The notes: a model not told the origin generated them from the letters alone. 47,371 bases of DNA from Roseateles sp. (GCA_018780415.1 JADMJQ010000218.1:4299-51669); one strand, 5' to 3'; shown: positions 16,365 to 24,277, counted from the stretch's first letter. Translations and numbers: made by a program.

Positions 16365-16496
16365 CTAGTCGTGACCGGCGAGTATCAGCAGCGCCAGAAG
16401 AACAAAGCTGGCCACTGTGAACCAGGCGCAGCAAAGCGTCAATCTGCTCGCGCGTGCTTCGCACAAAGCAAACCGCCGTTCGTCGCATTTAGTCAC
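16365..16496 (-). CDS. Candidate small membrane protein (43 residues)
   Basis: A short open frame starting with GTG at 16494-16496. The product has a charged N-terminal half (TKCDERRFALCEARASR) and one hydrophobic helix (LCCAWFTVASFVLLALLILA), then GHD and a TAG stop. That topology is typical of single-pass small proteins. Four cysteines are present. It reads in the same direction as the metallopeptidase, from which a hairpin separates it. Against it: the start is GTG with a weak ribosome site, and codon third positions are less GC-rich than in neighbours. I recognise no family, so it may be a chance frame. Confidence 0.35.
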   Translation of the reverse strand: MTKCDERRFALCEARASRLTLCCAWFTVASFVLLALLILAGHD

Positions 16497-16550
16497 CGTC
16501 TTCAGGGTTTACCTGGGCGTCGACACTGACATTTGTCTAGACTGCGCGCC

Positions 16551-17150
16551 ATGACCACGCCCACCACTCACCTGCTCTACCTGCACGGCTTCAGATCCTC
16601 ACCGGGCTCGGCCAAGGCCGTCCGGATGGCCAACTGGGTGCGCGCGCACCGCCCCGATCTGCGGTTTGCCTGCCCGCAGCTGCCGCCCTCGCCGGCCGCG
16701 GCGATGGCGCTGCTGCAGGCCCTCACCGCCGATTGGCCGTCGCAAGGCTGCGCCTTGATGGGCAGCTCGCTGGGCGGCTTTTATGCCACGGTGCTGGCCG
16801 AGTGGCCGCGCTTTCAAAGCAGCCGCGCCGTGCTCTTGAATCCGGCCGTCCACCCTGCGCGTGACTTGGAGAAGTACATCGGCGAGCAGACTTGCTGGCA
16901 GGACCCCGCGCAGCGCTTCTATTTCCGTGCCGAGTTCATTGACGAGTTGCAGGCCATCGCCACGCCCGTCAGCAGCGCGGCTCAGCGCATGCTGGCCGTC
17001 ATCGCCAAAGGCGACGAGCTGCTGGACTGGCGCGAGATGCAGCAACGCTATGCCGCCGGCCCCATCTTGCTGCTGGAAGGCAGCGACCATGGGCTGTCGG
17101 ACTTTGAGGACTACTTGCCAGAGCTGAGCAAGTTTTTGGGACTGGGCTGA
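16551..17150 (+). CDS. YqiA/YcfP-type alpha/beta-hydrolase (esterase)
   Basis: A 199-residue cytoplasmic alpha/beta-hydrolase of the YqiA group. Signatures are LLYLHGFRSSPGSAKA at the N-terminus, the nucleophile elbow MGSSLGGFYA near 78-87, NPAVHP, the acid in AKGDELLDW and the histidine in EGSDHGLSDFEDY near 183. YqiA of E. coli is an esterase of uncertain physiological substrate. ATG at 16551; the open frame extends six codons upstream. Its last 40 bases overlap the end of the convergent DUF2145 gene. Confidence 0.9.
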   Translation: MTTPTTHLLYLHGFRSSPGSAKAVRMANWVRAHRPDLRFACPQLPPSPAAAMALLQALTADWPSQGCALMGSSLGGFYATVLAEWPRFQSSRAVLLNPAVHPARDLEKYIGEQTCWQDPAQRFYFRAEFIDELQAIATPVSSAAQRMLAVIAKGDELLDWREMQQRYAAGPILLLEGSDHGLSDFEDYLPELSKFLGLG

Positions 17151-18064
17151 TCGAGAGCGATGACGGTGTCTTGCGCCTCGGCCACGCAGCCCTCGGCCAA
17201 CGCCGGCCCCCAGCCGCGCCGGATCAGCACATGCTGGCGGTTATGGCAAAACTCGATGCGCTGTGCGCCGACCAGGGTCTGCTGCACAAAGCCCTCAATC
17301 GAAGCCGGCATGCTGACCAAATAGCGAGCGGCGGCCAGGTCCTCGGCCGGATGGTCGTCGTTGTGCACCCAGGGGATGAAGGCAGCGGCACCCCACAGCA
17401 GGGGCTGGAACCCGATCTCGAAGGCGGACGGCCGGTAGCCCTGGGCCTGCAGCCAGGCCTGCGCCTGCGGGCGAACTTCGTCAACTGCGCCCTGCTCCAA
17501 GTTCCCCAAGTTCCCCAAGGTCGCAGCCAGCAGCTCGGCCACCCATTGATTGCAGTTCTGATAACGGGTGCTGAAGGGATAGGCATTGGCGCTGTAGTCG
17601 GAGGCTAACAGCTGTAATGCGCGGCGCTTGTCGAGCGCGGCTTGCTCAAGGGCGGCACCCTCAAGCGGCGGCAACAGCACCACCGACAAATAACCCAGCT
17701 CGGGCTGATTGGCGCCGATCAAAAAGCCCGCCAGCCCCTGGTCGTAGAGCTTGGGGGACGCCTCATCGCAGACGTAATAGAGCTGGCGCACCGACCAGGG
17801 CGTGTTGTCGCTGGCCTTCAGCGCCAAACCGGCGTGCGAATAGCGCATCTCAAAGCGACTCAGATCGGTGCCGGCGCGTGACACCAGCGCGACGCCCTGG
17901 CCGCTGCGTTCCAGCTCGTCTTTGACGATGGCGACAAAGCGCAGCTGCTTGTCTTGCTGGCTGGCGCTCAAGCGCGGCGGCTGCTCGCAAAAACGCAGGC
18001 CGCCGGCCTGCGCTGCGCCGCAGCCAATCAACAGGCTTGCGAGCAGGCCGCCGAATCGAATCAA
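17111..18064 (-). CDS. DUF2145 family exported protein
   Basis: A 317-residue protein of the DUF2145 family with a signal peptide of about 20 residues (cleavage near AQA-GG). Family-like features include RYSHAGLALK near 74, QLYYVCDEASPKLYDQGL near 94-111 and RYQNCNQWVAELLA near 165-180. The last has the look of a papain-like Cys-containing helix start, while RYSHAGL resembles its His partner in reverse order; a peptidase or amidase role is thinkable but unproven. It starts with TTG, overlapping the upstream stop by four bases, so the two are coupled. It overlaps the YqiA-like gene by 40 bases at the 3' end. Confidence 0.82.
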   Translation of the reverse strand: MIRFGGLLASLLIGCGAAQAGGLRFCEQPPRLSASQQDKQLRFVAIVKDELERSGQGVALVSRAGTDLSRFEMRYSHAGLALKASDNTPWSVRQLYYVCDEASPKLYDQGLAGFLIGANQPELGYLSVVLLPPLEGAALEQAALDKRRALQLLASDYSANAYPFSTRYQNCNQWVAELLAATLGNLGNLEQGAVDEVRPQAQAWLQAQGYRPSAFEIGFQPLLWGAAAFIPWVHNDDHPAEDLAAARYLVSMPASIEGFVQQTLVGAQRIEFCHNRQHVLIRRGWGPALAEGCVAEAQDTVIALDQPSPKNLLSSGK

Positions 18065-18522
18065 AGCACTACGGCGCGGCTATCTAGCTCGCGGTACCAC
18101 TCGTCGCTCAGCACCAGGAAGAAAGCCTGCTGGGTTTGCTGGTTAGCGAACTCAAGGCCGTACGCATGTTGGCGTGCCGTCACCAGATGGCCCGCCGTGA
18201 GCTGGCTTTTTTCAAACGCCTGCTCTGGCAGCACGAGGTAAAAATCATCGGCAGCGGCCTGCAGGTGCACGCGCACCATGCCGGGCCGGTCTGCGGCGGC
18301 CGCCACGTCGATGATCTTGTAATCGCCGGCCGCGACCTTGTCGCCCTTGCTTGAGGAGCCACTGGAAGTTTCCAGCGACTTGGAGCCGCTGCTAGCCGCG
18401 CTGCTGGCGCCCTCGGAGGCGGAGGACGCGGTCGAGCTGGCGGCAAACACCGGCAGCGATAGCGAGGCAGTCAATAGCAGGCCGGCGGCCAGCGTCTGCT
18501 TGATCGAGATCGTGGAATTCAT
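18061..18522 (-). CDS. Exported Ser/Ala-rich hypothetical protein, partner of DUF2145
   Basis: A 153-residue secreted protein. The signal peptide (about 1-28, ending PVFAAS) is followed by a linker rich in Ser, Ala and Gly at about 28-60 and then a compact domain of about 90 residues (YKIIDVAAAADRPGMVRVHL, DDFYLVLPEQAFEKSQL, FANQQTQQAFFLVLSDEWYREL). No family is recognised. GGGAG upstream of the ATG supports this start over the longer open frame. Its stop overlaps the DUF2145 start, which suggests the two proteins work together in the periplasm. Confidence 0.75.
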   Translation of the reverse strand: MNSTISIKQTLAAGLLLTASLSLPVFAASSTASSASEGASSAASSGSKSLETSSGSSSKGDKVAAGDYKIIDVAAAADRPGMVRVHLQAAADDFYLVLPEQAFEKSQLTAGHLVTARQHAYGLEFANQQTQQAFFLVLSDEWYRELDSRAVVL

Positions 18523-18784
18523 AGGGGCTCCCTTGACGGTTTGTTGGTTGGCTTGAGTCAAAAACCGCCGACATCGTAGCAAGGCTTTGCGGCCATGCCA
18601 CAACGCACACCCCCTGCCGAATGCCGCGCTTGTCATGCAAACAAACGTCACACAGCGTCCCTACAGTCGCCGCGATTCGGGCCGCCTTGAAGGGCAGACC
18701 CGTGTCGACAAAGCGGCATCTTCCGCATCGCCCGCAAGCGCCCTCCACTTGCGGCGCCAATCCCCCGCACAAGGACAGTCCATC

Positions 18785-20479
18785 ATGGGTCGCCCCTCCC
18801 TCATCAAGCCCGTTCGTGTCGGCAGCAGCCGCCGCGGTTTCTTCAAGAACTCCGGTTCGGCCGCCGCCGCCCTGCTGGCCGCGCCGCTGCTGCCGCTGGC
18901 CGGCACAGCCGAGGCTGCGGTCGCCATCAACGGCAACTTCCAGCATGGCGTGGCCAGCGGTGACCCGCTGTCCGACCGCGTGATCCTGTGGACCCGCGTC
19001 ACGCCGACCAATGGCCGCAGCTCGCAGGTGGTGGACCACCAAATCGCCAAGGACCCGGCCTTCACGCAAATCGTCTCCAGCGGCCGCAGCAAAACGAATC
19101 TCGAACGCGACTTCACGGTCAAGATCGACGCGCTGGGCCTGAGCCCCAACACGACGTATTACTACCGCTTCTCGGTCGACGGCGTCATTTCGCCCATTGG
19201 CCGCACCAAGACACTGCCAGTCGGCGTTGCCACCAACTTGCGCATGGCCGTGGTCAGCTGCTCCAACCACGCCTATGGCTACTTCAACGCCTACCGCCGC
19301 CTCGCCGAACGCGCCGATCTGGACCTGGTCGTGCATCTGGGCGACTACATCTACGAATACGGCGCCAACCAGTACGGCAGCGCCCGCCCGCCCGAGCCCG
19401 CGCACGAGATCGTCACGCTGGCCGATTACCGGATGCGCCACGCCCAGTACAAGCGTGACCCGGACTCGCAGGCCATGCACCGCCAGCATCCTATGGTCGC
19501 GATCTGGGACGACCATGAGACCGCCAACAACGCCTACGTCGAAGGCGCCGAGAACCACCAGGCCAGCGAGGGCACCTGGGCCGCTCGCGTCGGCGCCGCC
19601 TTGCAGGCGTACTACGAGTGGATGCCGGTGCGGGTGCTTGACCCCAAGAAGCCGCGCAATAACGCGCGCAGCTATGCCTTCGGCAATCTGGTCGACCTGA
19701 TCATGCTGGAGCAGCGCCTGAGCGGCCGTTCGGCCCAGCTCGAAACCAATATCGGCAACGCCAGCGGCTACTTCATTCAGCAGGGCGCCTACTTGGACCC
19801 CACGCGTCAGCTGCTCGGCGCCGAGCAAGAGACTTGGTTGTTCAACAAGCTGCGCAGCAGCACCGCCAAGTGGAAGATGCTGGGCCAGGGCGTGATGTTT
19901 GCCCAGGTCAAGGTGCAAGGCGCGCCGAACTCGGCCGGCGGCGGCGTGTTCTTCAACTCCGACGCCTGGGACGGCTACCAGCCCGCCCGCGACCGGGTCT
20001 ACAACGTGCTCAAGGGCGACGCCAACAAGGGTCAAGCCCCGGTCAACAACGTCGTCGTCCTGACGGGTGACATCCACAGCAGCTGGGCGGCCGATCTGAG
20101 CCAGGACCCGAACAACGCCAATCTGGCGACCGGCGGCTATGACAAGGTCACCGGCCAGGGCTCTCGCGCAGTCGAATTTGTCGGCACCTCGATTTCCTCG
20201 CCCGGCGTGGACAACCCGCAAGTAGCCGCCGGCACGATCGCTGCCTTGGCCCCGGCCAATCCGCATCTGAAGTACATCAACCTCGACAAGCGCGGCTATA
20301 TGTTGATCGACGCCGACGCGAACCGCTGCGTCTGCGAATGGTGGTATGTCGACACCGTCGCCAGCGTCAGCAATGTGCAGACCTTTGCCACCGCCTTCCA
20401 GGTAGTGGACGGCAGCAACCGCCTGAGCCCTGCCGCGCAAACGCCGAACCGCGCCAACCCGGCCGCGCTGGCTCCTTGA
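18785..20479 (+). CDS. phoD: Alkaline phosphatase PhoD
   Basis: A 564-residue Tat-exported phosphodiesterase/phosphomonoesterase that releases phosphate from organic esters in the periplasm. The N-terminus has the twin-arginine motif SSRRGFFK, followed by a hydrophobic stretch and AEAA. The PhoD N-terminal domain (NFQHGVASGDPLSDRVILWT) precedes the metal-binding catalytic core: VVSCSN, DLVVHLGDYIYEYG, AIWDDHETANN and LTGDIHSSWAADL. These carry the Asp, Asn and His ligands of the Fe/Ca centre. The ATG at 18785 has AAGGA upstream; the frame is open 66 codons further but without a signal. The PEP-CTERM gene follows after 23 bases. Confidence 0.95.
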   Translation: MGRPSLIKPVRVGSSRRGFFKNSGSAAAALLAAPLLPLAGTAEAAVAINGNFQHGVASGDPLSDRVILWTRVTPTNGRSSQVVDHQIAKDPAFTQIVSSGRSKTNLERDFTVKIDALGLSPNTTYYYRFSVDGVISPIGRTKTLPVGVATNLRMAVVSCSNHAYGYFNAYRRLAERADLDLVVHLGDYIYEYGANQYGSARPPEPAHEIVTLADYRMRHAQYKRDPDSQAMHRQHPMVAIWDDHETANNAYVEGAENHQASEGTWAARVGAALQAYYEWMPVRVLDPKKPRNNARSYAFGNLVDLIMLEQRLSGRSAQLETNIGNASGYFIQQGAYLDPTRQLLGAEQETWLFNKLRSSTAKWKMLGQGVMFAQVKVQGAPNSAGGGVFFNSDAWDGYQPARDRVYNVLKGDANKGQAPVNNVVVLTGDIHSSWAADLSQDPNNANLATGGYDKVTGQGSRAVEFVGTSISSPGVDNPQVAAGTIAALAPANPHLKYINLDKRGYMLIDADANRCVCEWWYVDTVASVSNVQTFATAFQVVDGSNRLSPAAQTPNRANPAALAP

Positions 20480-20502
20480 ACCTGAAAATTGGATCTATCG
20501 CC

Positions 20503-21126
20503 ATGAAACTCATCAACCGCACTTTCGCCCGCAACGCGGTGGCCAGCGCCATGCTGTTGGCCGCTGCCTTGTCCTCGGCCCAGGCCGCCAACTTCGACTT
20601 CTCCGGCCAAGCCGTTTACAACACCGACGTGGTGCGCATCAGCTTCAGCCTGGCCGCCGACAGCGCCGACTTCAAGGCCTGGACCGACTCCTGGCAGGCT
20701 GGCCTGAACTTCGACCCGGTGCTGCAGCTCTGGGCCAAGGCCGGCAATGACTACAGCCTGATCACCGAAGTGGACGACAACGACCAACTCGGCGCCGGCC
20801 AAGGCTCGTTTGACGCCGGCATTCAGCTCAGCAATTTGAGCGCCGGGCAATATCTGCTGACGCTCAGCGCCGCCGACAACTACGCCAACGGCGGCACGCT
20901 GTCGGCCGGCTTCATGCTGGACGGCAGCGCGCCGGTGGCTCTGGCCGACTGGACGCAAAGCAGCAGCAACCCCAACTTCCCTGACCAAAAGGGCGGGTTG
21001 TGGAGCGTCAAGCTGACTTCGGTGGACCAAGCCGCCGTGGTACCCGAGCCGGCCAGCTGGGCCTTGATGGGCTTGGGTCTGCTGGGCTTGGCGTCCTTGA
21101 GCCAGCGGCGTCAGCGCAAGGCTTGA
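20503..21126 (+). CDS. PEP-CTERM sorted exported protein
   Basis: A 207-residue secreted protein. A signal peptide (about 1-28, ending SAQA) leads to a beta-rich domain of about 145 residues resembling DVUA0089-type PEP-CTERM proteins (FSGQAVYNTDVVRISFSL, LSAGQYLLTLSAADNYANGG). The C-terminal sorting signal is VPEPASWALMGLGLLGL followed by a basic tail (SQRRQRK), the substrate of exosortase/PEP-CTERM systems. Those systems occur in exopolysaccharide-forming bacteria; no exosortase is in this window. It follows phoD after 23 bases and ends at a strong hairpin, so the two may share a transcript. Confidence 0.92.
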   Translation: MKLINRTFARNAVASAMLLAAALSSAQAANFDFSGQAVYNTDVVRISFSLAADSADFKAWTDSWQAGLNFDPVLQLWAKAGNDYSLITEVDDNDQLGAGQGSFDAGIQLSNLSAGQYLLTLSAADNYANGGTLSAGFMLDGSAPVALADWTQSSSNPNFPDQKGGLWSVKLTSVDQAAVVPEPASWALMGLGLLGLASLSQRRQRKA

Positions 21127-21162
21127 GTTAGCTGCTGCGCAAGCAAGCAAGTAAGAAATCAC

Positions 21163-21198
21163 AAGAGGGCTGCGACCGTCATGGGTCGCAGCCCTCTT
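21163..21198. terminator. Hairpin terminator after the PEP-CTERM gene
   Basis: A perfect 15-pair stem (21163-21177 with 21184-21198) around the loop GTCATG, followed by ATTTGGG on the forward strand. The T run is short, but the stem is very strong. It lies between the PEP-CTERM gene and the convergent vapC and could serve both. Confidence 0.75.
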
Positions 21199-21238
21199 AT
21201 TTGGGCTCTGTTCGCACGGCCTTTGGGTGAGCCCTGAC

Positions 21239-21652
21239 TTACTGACCCGCCTGGACCCAGTTCTCCACTTCCAGCGCAGGCACGCGCACGAATTCCGACA
21301 GATTGTTCGTCACCAGCACCAAACCTTCGCTGCGTGCGTGGCCCGCAATGTGCAGGTCATTCACCCCGATGGGCTGGCCGAGCTTTTCCAGCGCGGCACG
21401 GATGGCACCGTAGTGCTGAGCGGCCTTGGCGCCGTAAGGCAGAACAGTTAGGCGACTACAAAAGTCCTCGACAGCGGACAGGTTCTCGCTCACGCGGCTG
21501 CTTTTCTCCGCGCCGTGCAAGAGTTCGGCCAGGGTGATGGCCGAGATGGCCACGCGGCTGGCGTTAGCGTTGAAGGTGGCCAGCACCTCGACGGGGCGCC
21601 GCTTCAACACGTAGATGACGATATTGGTGTCCAGCAAGTAGCGCAGCATCAT
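21239..21652 (-). CDS. vapC: VapC-type PIN-domain ribonuclease toxin
   Basis: A 137-residue PIN-domain toxin. Conserved acidic residues are in YLLDTNIVIYVL (Asp8), ITLAELLHGAEKS (Glu near 43) and VNDLHIAGHARSEG (Asp near 99), followed by LVTNNLSEFVRV. VapC toxins cleave tRNA or rRNA when freed from VapB. The start ATG overlaps the vapB stop by one base (TGATG), the usual coupling. The start MM doublet makes the exact first codon uncertain by one residue. Confidence 0.93.
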   Translation of the reverse strand: MMLRYLLDTNIVIYVLKRRPVEVLATFNANASRVAISAITLAELLHGAEKSSRVSENLSAVEDFCSRLTVLPYGAKAAQHYGAIRAALEKLGQPIGVNDLHIAGHARSEGLVLVTNNLSEFVRVPALEVENWVQAGQ

Positions 21653-21885
21653 CAGAGCGCTTCCCGCTCCGACTGGTGTTGGGTGGCGCGCTCGGGCAAA
21701 AAGTCGTCGCTGACATTGGGGCCGCCAAGAAAGAAGCTATCCCAGCTTTGTCCGAGGGGGGCAATGATGCGCTCGTTACCCCTGGCACGAATTTCTACCT
21801 TTTGGACCCCCTCGGGCAGGCGCACGTCCAAGGGCAGGCGGACGGCCTGGGTGCGGTTGTTGACGAAAACAGTGCCGATGGACAT
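21652..21885 (-). CDS. vapB: VapB-type antitoxin (AbrB/MazE fold)
   Basis: A 77-residue antitoxin. The N-terminal swapped-hairpin DNA-binding domain has the usual VapB pattern TVFVNNRTQAVRLPLDVRLP and VQKVEIRARGNERIIAP; the C-terminal tail (DSFFLGGPNVSDDFLPER) would wrap the toxin. AGGAGGT six bases before the ATG at 21883-21885 fixes the start. It would bind toxin and repress its own promoter through a dyad just upstream. Confidence 0.93.
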   Translation of the reverse strand: MSIGTVFVNNRTQAVRLPLDVRLPEGVQKVEIRARGNERIIAPLGQSWDSFFLGGPNVSDDFLPERATQHQSEREAL

Positions 21886-21907
21886 GACTACCTCCTGATG
21901 AAGACGT

Positions 21908-21924
21908 ATATAGCGATTGTATAT
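21908..21924. promoter_or_regulatory. AT-rich dyad upstream of vapBC, candidate VapB operator
   Basis: ATATA (21908-21912) and TATAT (21920-21924) form a perfect inverted repeat with a seven-base spacer, 23 bases before the vapB ATG. It is the only strongly AT-rich stretch nearby and overlaps likely -10 sequences, as VapBC operators commonly do. Confidence 0.5.
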
Positions 21925-22119
21925 TGCACTGCGGGCGTGATTACTTGACCAGCGCTTGCCTTTGAACTCCCGCGCCCCGTCAATACGGTTCACGAACAAA
22001 GTCGTTTTTGATTCAGCTCAAGCGAACCAGCGCCAAGTCGAGCGCCCAACTCCGGCGTCACGCGCCTGACATCAAGCGGCGCCAAGCTCGGCCTTGATGC
22101 CCTTTGGAGCAAGCCGCCC

Positions 22120-23529
22120 ATGAACGCACCCGACCTCTTGCGCAGCGACTGGATGCGCAACCGCACCTACGACGAGCTGGCCCTGGGCCAGAGCGCGCGC
22201 CTGGTGCGCACCCACAAACAAAGCGATATCCAGGCCTTCGCCCTGGTGTCTGGCGACGTCAACCCGGCCCACCTGGACGCCGAATACGCCGAGGGCACGC
22301 GCTTTCACGGCGTGATCGCGCATGGCATGTGGGGCGGCGCATTGATCTCATCGGTGCTGGGTAATGAGTTCCCTGGCCCAGGCACTATCTATATGGAGCA
22401 GACGCTGCGCTTCGCGCGGCCGGTCCATGTCGGCGACACCCTGACGATTGTGCTGACGGTGCTGGAAAAGTTCGACGACAGCGGCGTCGTCAAGCTGGGC
22501 TGCGAAGCCACGAATCAAAAAGGCCAGACCGTCATCAGCGGCTTGGCCACGGTGCTGGCGCCGCGCACGCGCATAGAGCGCCCGCGCCCTGCCCTTCCCG
22601 AGATGCATTTGTTGTTTGACCCGGAAGCACGCCTAAACAGCTGGCTGAAACAGATACAACTGGCGAGTCCGCTGCGCTGCGCGGTGGTGCATGCCTGCAA
22701 TGAAGACGCGCTGCGCGCGGCGTTGATGGGCGCCGAGCGCGGGCTGATAACGCCCTGGCTGATCGGCCCCGAGCGCCGCCTGCGCGCGCTGGCCGAGCAG
22801 AATGGCTTGGACCTGCACGGCTGCCGCTTCCACCCCACCTCGCACAGCCACGCTGCGGCCGAGCTGGCCTGCCACATGGCGGCGGCCGGCGAGGTGGACC
22901 TGCTGGTGCAGGGCAGCCTGGGCAGCGACGAGTTGCTGCATGCGGTGCGAGCGCTGCCGGGCCTGCACCGCAGCGAGCGACTGGCGCATGTCTACCGTTT
23001 CGAGATACCCAGCTATGCCAAGCCCTTGTTCATGAGTGATGCCGGCATCAATATCCGCCCCGACCTGGAAGCCAAGGCCGACATCCTGCGCCTGGCCATC
23101 GGCCTGGCCCATGCCAGCGGACTGCCCTGCCCCAAGGTGGCCCTGCTGTCGGCGGTGGAAACCATCACCGAGCGCATCACTTCCACGCTCGACGCCGCGG
23201 CGCTGTGCAAAATGGCGCAGCGCGGCCAGATCGAGGGCGCCGTGCTGGACGGGCCCTTGGCCTTTGACAACGCCGTCAACCTGGAAGCCGCGCGCCTGCA
23301 GGGCATGAGCTCCCCGGTCGCCGGCGACGCCGACATCTTGCTCGCACCCGATCTGGAATCGGGCTGCCTCTTGGCCAAGCTGCTCGAATACATGGCCGGT
23401 GCGGCCAGCTGCGGAGTGGTGCTGGGTGCGCGCGTGCCGGTGGCGACGAGCGGGCGGACCGACAGCGTGCGCACGCGGCTGGGGTCGCTGGCGTTGGCGG
23501 TACAAAGCGCGAGCGCGAGCACCCTCTGA
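22120..23529 (+). CDS. MaoC-dehydratase / phosphate acetyl(butyryl)transferase fusion
   Basis: A 469-residue bifunctional protein. Residues of about 15-150 are a MaoC hot-dog domain (QAFALVSGDVNPAHLDAEYA with the Asp/His dyad, then FHGVIAHGMWGGALIS). Residues of about 165-465 are a Pta/Ptb domain (VHACNEDALRAALMGAERGLITPWLIGP, LVQGSLGSDELLHAV, YAKPLFMSDAGINIRPDLEAK). This fusion is usually annotated bifunctional enoyl-CoA hydratase/phosphate acetyltransferase and often precedes an acetate kinase gene; none is here. Cytoplasmic acyl-CoA and acyl-phosphate interconversion is expected. ATG at 22120 with GGAG upstream. Confidence 0.9.
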   Translation: MNAPDLLRSDWMRNRTYDELALGQSARLVRTHKQSDIQAFALVSGDVNPAHLDAEYAEGTRFHGVIAHGMWGGALISSVLGNEFPGPGTIYMEQTLRFARPVHVGDTLTIVLTVLEKFDDSGVVKLGCEATNQKGQTVISGLATVLAPRTRIERPRPALPEMHLLFDPEARLNSWLKQIQLASPLRCAVVHACNEDALRAALMGAERGLITPWLIGPERRLRALAEQNGLDLHGCRFHPTSHSHAAAELACHMAAAGEVDLLVQGSLGSDELLHAVRALPGLHRSERLAHVYRFEIPSYAKPLFMSDAGINIRPDLEAKADILRLAIGLAHASGLPCPKVALLSAVETITERITSTLDAAALCKMAQRGQIEGAVLDGPLAFDNAVNLEAARLQGMSSPVAGDADILLAPDLESGCLLAKLLEYMAGAASCGVVLGARVPVATSGRTDSVRTRLGSLALAVQSASASTL

Positions 23530-23716
23530 GTAACTTGTAAGTCAAGCGAACTTTGGCCGGTTCAGCCTGATCTCGCGGAGCCGGAAATACCTGACATAAC
23601 GCCCAAACAATGTGGCAATATGCGCGGCGCGCTTCGAGATGTATTGGCGCCGCGACCTTGTGGCACCGGGCTGACAAGGCGTACTTGCTTGGCCAAGGTT
23701 TCCACCAAGGAATGTC

Positions 23717-24067
23717 ATGCACCGTCTGATTCATTTAGCCCTAGGGCTGTCAGTGCTTTGTGTAGGCTGCGCCAGCGCCCCAACCCGAGAGCCGGTGAGG
23801 CCCGAGCCTGACTTCGTACGCAGCAGCGTTGAATGCAACGAGTTGGGGCCCGCCGATCTTCCAGACCCAGTCAAGTTGGACCCTTTTCCATATGGTTGGG
23901 CGCTTGCTCGAGTTGACGTTGAGCGCGGCGCTGTGGTCAAGGTTGAAATTCTTGACGCCAGCCCGAGGCATATTGTCGAAGCTCCTACGATTGCCCTGAT
24001 TCAGAGGGAGCATTACCCCTCGCTGAAGTCGGCCCAGGGATGCATTTGGAGCTACAAATGGGGATGA
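23717..24067 (+). CDS. Putative lipoprotein with TonB-C-like domain
   Basis: A 116-residue protein with a lipobox LCVGC (lipidated Cys18) after a short hydrophobic signal. The mature part (YGWALARVDVERGAVVKVEILDASP, then HYPSLKSAQGCIWSYKW) resembles the small C-terminal domain of TonB-like proteins, in which a strand-turn-helix ends in a Trp-containing strand; this is a weak resemblance. Two further cysteines might form a disulfide. AAGGAA stands six bases before the ATG. The gene is monocistronic and ends just before an inverted-repeat element. Confidence 0.7.
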   Translation: MHRLIHLALGLSVLCVGCASAPTREPVRPEPDFVRSSVECNELGPADLPDPVKLDPFPYGWALARVDVERGAVVKVEILDASPRHIVEAPTIALIQREHYPSLKSAQGCIWSYKWG

Positions 24068-24100
24068 CCGTCAACCCAGTTTCATTGTTGTCCTGAGTTT

Positions 24101-24277
24101 CCTCATCCCTTCCATCCCCTCCATCCTGGCCAAAAATTCTTCCGAGCCGATCAAATCACTGCATCGCGAACCCGGGCCGCCACTTCCGAGGAAAGCAGGC
24201 AATCAGCGTCAACTGGCCTTGCGCGCTCAGGTAAAAGAGGAATTTCAGCCAGGATGGAGGGGATGCAGGGGATGAAG
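24101..24277. repeat. 177-bp element bounded by 30-base inverted repeats
   Basis: Left arm 24101-24130 and right arm 24248-24277 are inverted copies agreeing at 27 of 30 positions, with an uninterrupted 18-base match in the middle; similarity continues inward (AAATTC in both) with a one-base gap. Each arm is itself three imperfect nonamers of the form CATCCCNTC. The 117 bases between the arms have no convincing gene. It lies between convergent genes. It could be a miniature inverted-repeat element, a REP-like unit or a large bidirectional terminator. Confidence 0.7.

Noticed and set aside
18392-20440. A 682-codon reverse-strand open frame
   Set aside because: It is antisense to phoD. The forward frame has the Tat signal and all metal-binding motifs; the reverse frame has Val/Gly/Ala/Gln-rich shadow composition and no domain.
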